Of a stretch of DNA of 64,000 nt, positions 61,132 to 64,000 are shown one piece after another. Each line of letters starts with the position of its first letter. Position 1 is the first letter of the stretch. The DNA is from Flavobacterium oncorhynchi. GTDB taxonomy: Bacteria > Bacteroidota > Bacteroidia > Flavobacteriales > Flavobacteriaceae. Below the pieces are notes generated by a model. It did not search any database, was not told the origin of the DNA, and saw nothing but the letters and a program-made list of their open reading frames with translations. Location: NCBI RefSeq assembly GCF_002217355.1, contig NZ_MUHA01000022.1, forward strand, positions 1 through 64,000. The letters run 5' to 3'. Made by a program: the position numbers and the translations under genes.

Positions 61132-61164
61132 CATATATAATATACACATATTTACTACGTTAGT

Positions 61165-61551
61165 ATGGTTTCTCAAATTACAAGAGGCATAAAAATATCT
61201 GTTTTGACTAGTTTTGAAGGAACTTACTTCAAAAACTACAAAATTCACTTTGCTTTTAGTTACGTAGTTACAATCGAAAATCATAGTAAAGATTCTGTTC
61301 AGTTAACATCTCGTCATTGGGAAATTTTTGACTCTCTAAATGATTTAGAAGTTGTTGACGGCGAAGGTGTAATTGGTAAAAAACCAGTTTTAAAACCGGG
61401 AGAAAATCACACTTATAGTTCAGGCTGTTTATTATCGTCACCATATGGCGCTATGAAAGGTCATTTTAATATGATCAATTTTACTACAACAAAAACATTC
61501 AAGGTTATTGTTCCTACTTTTAGAATGTGTGCTCCTTTTGCTTTAAACTAA
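61165..61551 (+). CDS. apaG: ApaG domain protein
   Basis: The 128-residue protein matches the stand-alone ApaG family: a beta-sandwich with HFAFSYVVTIENHSKDSVQLTSRHWEIFDS and VDGEGVIGKKPVLKPGENHTYSSGC, then SPYGAMKGHFNMI. ApaG has been linked to cobalt/magnesium homeostasis in older work, but its biochemical role remains unsettled. It has its own -7 box. Length is normal. Confidence 0.92.
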   Translation: MVSQITRGIKISVLTSFEGTYFKNYKIHFAFSYVVTIENHSKDSVQLTSRHWEIFDSLNDLEVVDGEGVIGKKPVLKPGENHTYSSGCLLSSPYGAMKGHFNMINFTTTKTFKVIVPTFRMCAPFALN

Positions 61552-61626
61552 ATCATAGTTTAAAGACTGTATTCTTTTTATCGTTATCTAAATCATAAAT
61601 TTATCAAATTATTAATTTATCCTTTG

Positions 61627-61634
61627 TACTTTTG
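61627..61634 (+). promoter_or_regulatory. -7 box (TACTTTTG) of pruA
   Basis: An exact TAnnTTTG match, about 74 bp before the pruA ATG at 61708. The stretch around it is rich in TCTAATT and ATTATCTAA repeats. Confidence 0.55.
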
Positions 61635-61707
61635 TGCGACGTTAGATTATTCGTAACAATCAAATCATCTAACCTGTAAATTGTCTAATTATCTAATTTT
61701 AAATAAC

Positions 61708-63333
61708 ATGCTAAAAGGATTCTTTCATGTACCAAAAGCGGTAAACGAACCCGTAAAAGGCTACGCACCTAACTCTCCAGAAAAAGCAGCTGTTCAGGCG
61801 GCTTACACTACAATGTGGAACTCTCAAATTGATGTTCCTTTATATATTGGAAGTGAAGAAATCAAAACTGGAAACACTAGAAACATTACAGCTCCTCATG
61901 ATCACAAACATATCGTTGGAAAATATCATTTAGCTGAAAAACAACATATCGAAAAAGCGATTGCAAATGCTCTTGAATCAAGAACAGCATGGGCAAACAT
62001 GGCATGGGAACAACGTGCTGCTATTTTCTTAAAAGCTGCTGAGTTAATCGCTGGTCCTTACAGAGCGCGTATTAATGCTGCTACTATGATTGGTCAATCT
62101 AAAAATATTCACCAAGCAGAAATTGATGCTTCTTGTGAATTAATTGACTTTTTACGTTACAACGTAGAGTTCATGACTCAAATTTATAACGATCAGCCAA
62201 AATCAGATTCTTCTGTTTGGAACCGTTTAGAATACAGACCTCTTGAAGGTTTTGTTTACGCAATTACTCCTTTTAACTTTACTGCTATTGCTGCAAACCT
62301 TCCTGCAAGTGCTGCAATGATGGGTAACGTCGTAGTTTGGAAACCAAGTGACAGCCAAGTATTTTCTACAAAAATTATTCTTGATGTTTTCAAAGAAGCT
62401 GGTGTTCCTGACGGCGTTATCAACGTAGTTTTCGGAGATGCTTTAATGATTACGGATACTGTTTTAGCAAGCCGCGATTTTGCAGGTGTTCACTTTACAG
62501 GTTCAACTCACGTATTTAAAGATATTTGGGCAAAAATTGGGGCAAATATTCACAATTATAAAACATACCCAAGAATCGTTGGAGAAACTGGTGGTAAAGA
62601 TTTTATCATTGCTCATCCAAGCGCAAACGTAAAACAAGTAGTTACAGGAATTACTCGTGGAGCATTTGAATTTCAAGGACAAAAATGTTCTGCAGCTTCA
62701 AGAGCTTATATTCCGCAAAGTTTATGGCCGGCTGTAAAAGAACAATTAATTGCTGATGTAAAATCTATGAAAATGGGTTCTCCAGAAGATTTCGGAAACT
62801 TCATTACTGCAGTTATCCACGAAGGTTCTTTTGATAAATTAGCTAGTTATATCGACCAAGCTAAAAAAGATGCTGACGCTGAAATTATCGTTGGTGGTAA
62901 TTACGATAAATCTGTTGGATACTTTATTGAGCCAACGGTTATTGTAACTACAAACCCAAAATATACAACAATGGAAACTGAGTTATTTGGACCAGTTATC
63001 ACGATTTATGTTTACGAAGATGCTAAGTGGGAAGAAACTTTAGAATTAGTTGATACTACTTCTGAGTATGCCTTAACTGGAGCAGTTTTCAGCCAAGATC
63101 GTTATGCTATTGAAGTTGCTACTACTAAATTACAAAATGCAGCTGGTAACTTCTATATCAACGACAAACCAACTGGAGCTGTTGTAGGAATGCAGCCTTT
63201 TGGTGGAGCAAGAGCTTCTGGAACTAACGATAAAGCAGGTTCTGCGTTGAACTTATTGCGTTGGGCTTCTCCAAGAACTATCAAAGAAACTTTTGTAACT
63301 CCAGAAGATTACAGATATCCTTTCTTAGGTTAA
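61708..63333 (+). CDS. pruA: L-glutamate gamma-semialdehyde (P5C) dehydrogenase
   Basis: PruA oxidises glutamate-gamma-semialdehyde to glutamate in proline breakdown, using NAD+. The catalytic Cys is in FQGQKCSAASRAYIP and the general-base Glu in RIVGETGGKDF; the NAD-binding fold includes TPFNFTAIAANLPASAAMMGNVVVWKPSD. Length is 541 from the Met of MLKGFFHVPKAV; nine extra codons upstream are open but not family-like. No prodh gene is seen next to it. It is ended by a perfect 20-bp palindromic terminator. Confidence 0.95.
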   Translation: MLKGFFHVPKAVNEPVKGYAPNSPEKAAVQAAYTTMWNSQIDVPLYIGSEEIKTGNTRNITAPHDHKHIVGKYHLAEKQHIEKAIANALESRTAWANMAWEQRAAIFLKAAELIAGPYRARINAATMIGQSKNIHQAEIDASCELIDFLRYNVEFMTQIYNDQPKSDSSVWNRLEYRPLEGFVYAITPFNFTAIAANLPASAAMMGNVVVWKPSDSQVFSTKIILDVFKEAGVPDGVINVVFGDALMITDTVLASRDFAGVHFTGSTHVFKDIWAKIGANIHNYKTYPRIVGETGGKDFIIAHPSANVKQVVTGITRGAFEFQGQKCSAASRAYIPQSLWPAVKEQLIADVKSMKMGSPEDFGNFITAVIHEGSFDKLASYIDQAKKDADAEIIVGGNYDKSVGYFIEPTVIVTTNPKYTTMETELFGPVITIYVYEDAKWEETLELVDTTSEYALTGAVFSQDRYAIEVATTKLQNAAGNFYINDKPTGAVVGMQPFGGARASGTNDKAGSALNLLRWASPRTIKETFVTPEDYRYPFLG

Positions 63334-63353
63334 TATTTCTGATTTTAGATTAT

Positions 63354-63393
63354 AAAAAAGCCCCAATTTTCAATTGAAAATTGGGGCTTTTTT
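63354..63393. terminator. Bidirectional terminator after pruA
   Basis: The sequence AAAAAAGCCCCAATTTTCAA at 63354-63373 is the exact reverse complement of 63374-63393. A/T runs on both sides allow termination of both pruA and the convergent beta-propeller gene. Confidence 0.9.
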
Positions 63394-63435
63394 ATTTGTT
63401 TTAAATTTTTATGTGTCCCTATATAAATTCACCTC

Positions 63436-64000
63436 TTAATTCCCTAAATCAAAACTTGATATCGTATGAAAGGCATCGGCTGCTTTATTCTTTTCTCCTG
63501 GGAAAGTATCGTAATTAACAACCAATAATTTTCCTTTATAAATAATAGTTTCACATGGGTTATCTAATTTCCCATCAGAACCATCTGCGTCGTCATTCTC
63601 CCAAATTAAAGAAATTGTGTTCGTGCTTAAATTGAGTTGATGCACACTGTTATTCTCATAATTCGCAATAAAAATGGAGTTTCTTTTTTCATCATAAAAA
63701 AAGCCATCGCAACATTTTAATTGATCTGAATCAAAAACAACTTTATTTGATTTTACTTTCCCATCATTCTCAAATTCTATTTTATTGATAACGCCATCAC
63801 CAAAATTTCCCGCATATAAATTTCCTTTTTTATCAAAAGCAATTCCATCAATACCAATTGTATTTTTAGTGACTCCGGCTTTTAAGGTAAAAGTTGCAAT
63901 CAAGTAATCTTTTTTATTTGATGAATCCAGAACAATATTTTTCTTATTTAATTGATCTAACGAAAAACTATAAATTCCGCTTTCTCTTCTATTTTCAAAC
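63436..64000 (-). CDS. Partial SMP-30/gluconolactonase-like beta-propeller protein
   Basis: The frame is open on the minus strand from the window edge to its stop at 63436, so the 5' end is missing; the TTG at 63903 is only an internal codon. The 188 residues visible have repeated propeller blades: GIDGIAFDKKGNLYAGNFGDG, SIFIANYENNSVHQLN and DGKLDNPCETIIYKGKLLVVNYD. These are typical of the SMP-30/gluconolactonase/LRE group or of related surface propellers. No signal peptide can be checked. Convergent with pruA. Confidence 0.75.
   Translation of the reverse strand, partial: FENRRESGIYSFSLDQLNKKNIVLDSSNKKDYLIATFTLKAGVTKNTIGIDGIAFDKKGNLYAGNFGDGVINKIEFENDGKVKSNKVVFDSDQLKCCDGFFYDEKRNSIFIANYENNSVHQLNLSTNTISLIWENDDADGSDGKLDNPCETIIYKGKLLVVNYDTFPGEKNKAADAFHTISSFDLGN

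Overview
This window is a gene-dense, AT-rich chromosomal segment from a gliding member of the Bacteroidota, very probably Flavobacterium or a close relative. The evidence is a dcw cluster of flavobacterial type, gldB and gldC next to nadE, a type IX secretion Plug (DUF5103) gene, start sites without Shine-Dalgarno sequences, and many Bacteroidota-type -7 boxes (TAnnTTTG) close to start codons. I see no prophage, CRISPR array, rRNA operon or intact insertion sequence.

Layout. 1-17500: an edge region without a clear gene, tRNA-Arg(TCG), yqeY, then a minus-strand division and cell-wall cluster running mraZ-rsmH-ftsL-ftsI-murE-mraY-murD-ftsW-murG-murC-ftsQ-ftsA-ftsZ. Five in-phase ACCAC/GTGGT boxes upstream of mraZ look like its autoregulatory operator. 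17800-24430: alpha/beta hydrolase, engB, gldC-gldB, nadE, an orphan LuxR-type response regulator, and dnaG with an apparently ligand-less zinc ribbon. 24560-26980: an ECF sigma factor, an anti-sigma-like membrane protein and a coiled-coil outer-membrane barrel. 27171-30286: polyprenyl synthetase, a lipoprotein and rlmN. 30518-34126: a YceI-family cluster with a porin; two FNR-type palindromes sit at identical distance from -7 boxes. 34178-38955: a lipoprotein with LEA-like 11-mers behind a sigma-54-like promoter, an O-methyltransferase, a large nested palindrome, PAP2, TatA and an M1 peptidase. 39022-41731: three overlapping paralogous carboxypeptidase-regulatory-domain proteins and a DUF6702 protein. 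41895-47873: pepE, two identical tRNA-Gly(TCC), GNAT, two convergent L,D-transpeptidases and gpmI. 47958-53084: a TetR-ABC-HlyD-TolC export operon with a perfect palindrome on its promoter and an unusually degenerate ATPase domain. 53167-64000: DUF445, map, a GxxExxY nuclease-like gene between inverted repeats, a methyltransferase, a SNF2 helicase, T9SS Plug, apaG, pruA and a truncated beta-propeller gene.

How genes work together. The dcw cluster supplies peptidoglycan precursors (MurE, MraY, MurD, MurG, MurC) and the divisome (FtsL, FtsI, FtsW, FtsQ, FtsA, FtsZ), and two L,D-transpeptidases elsewhere would remodel the wall. GldB, GldC and Plug serve gliding and type IX secretion. The TetR-ABC-HlyD-TolC set forms a complete trans-envelope exporter. 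The ECF trio and the YceI/porin cluster look like envelope-response modules.

The most interesting non-coding signals are the phased MraZ boxes, the FNR-type sites, the TetR operator, a sigma-54-like site, and several families of palindromic repeats, one of which brackets the GxxExxY gene and also occurs alone about 0.9 kb away. All calls come from reading the sequence and family knowledge; no database search was run.
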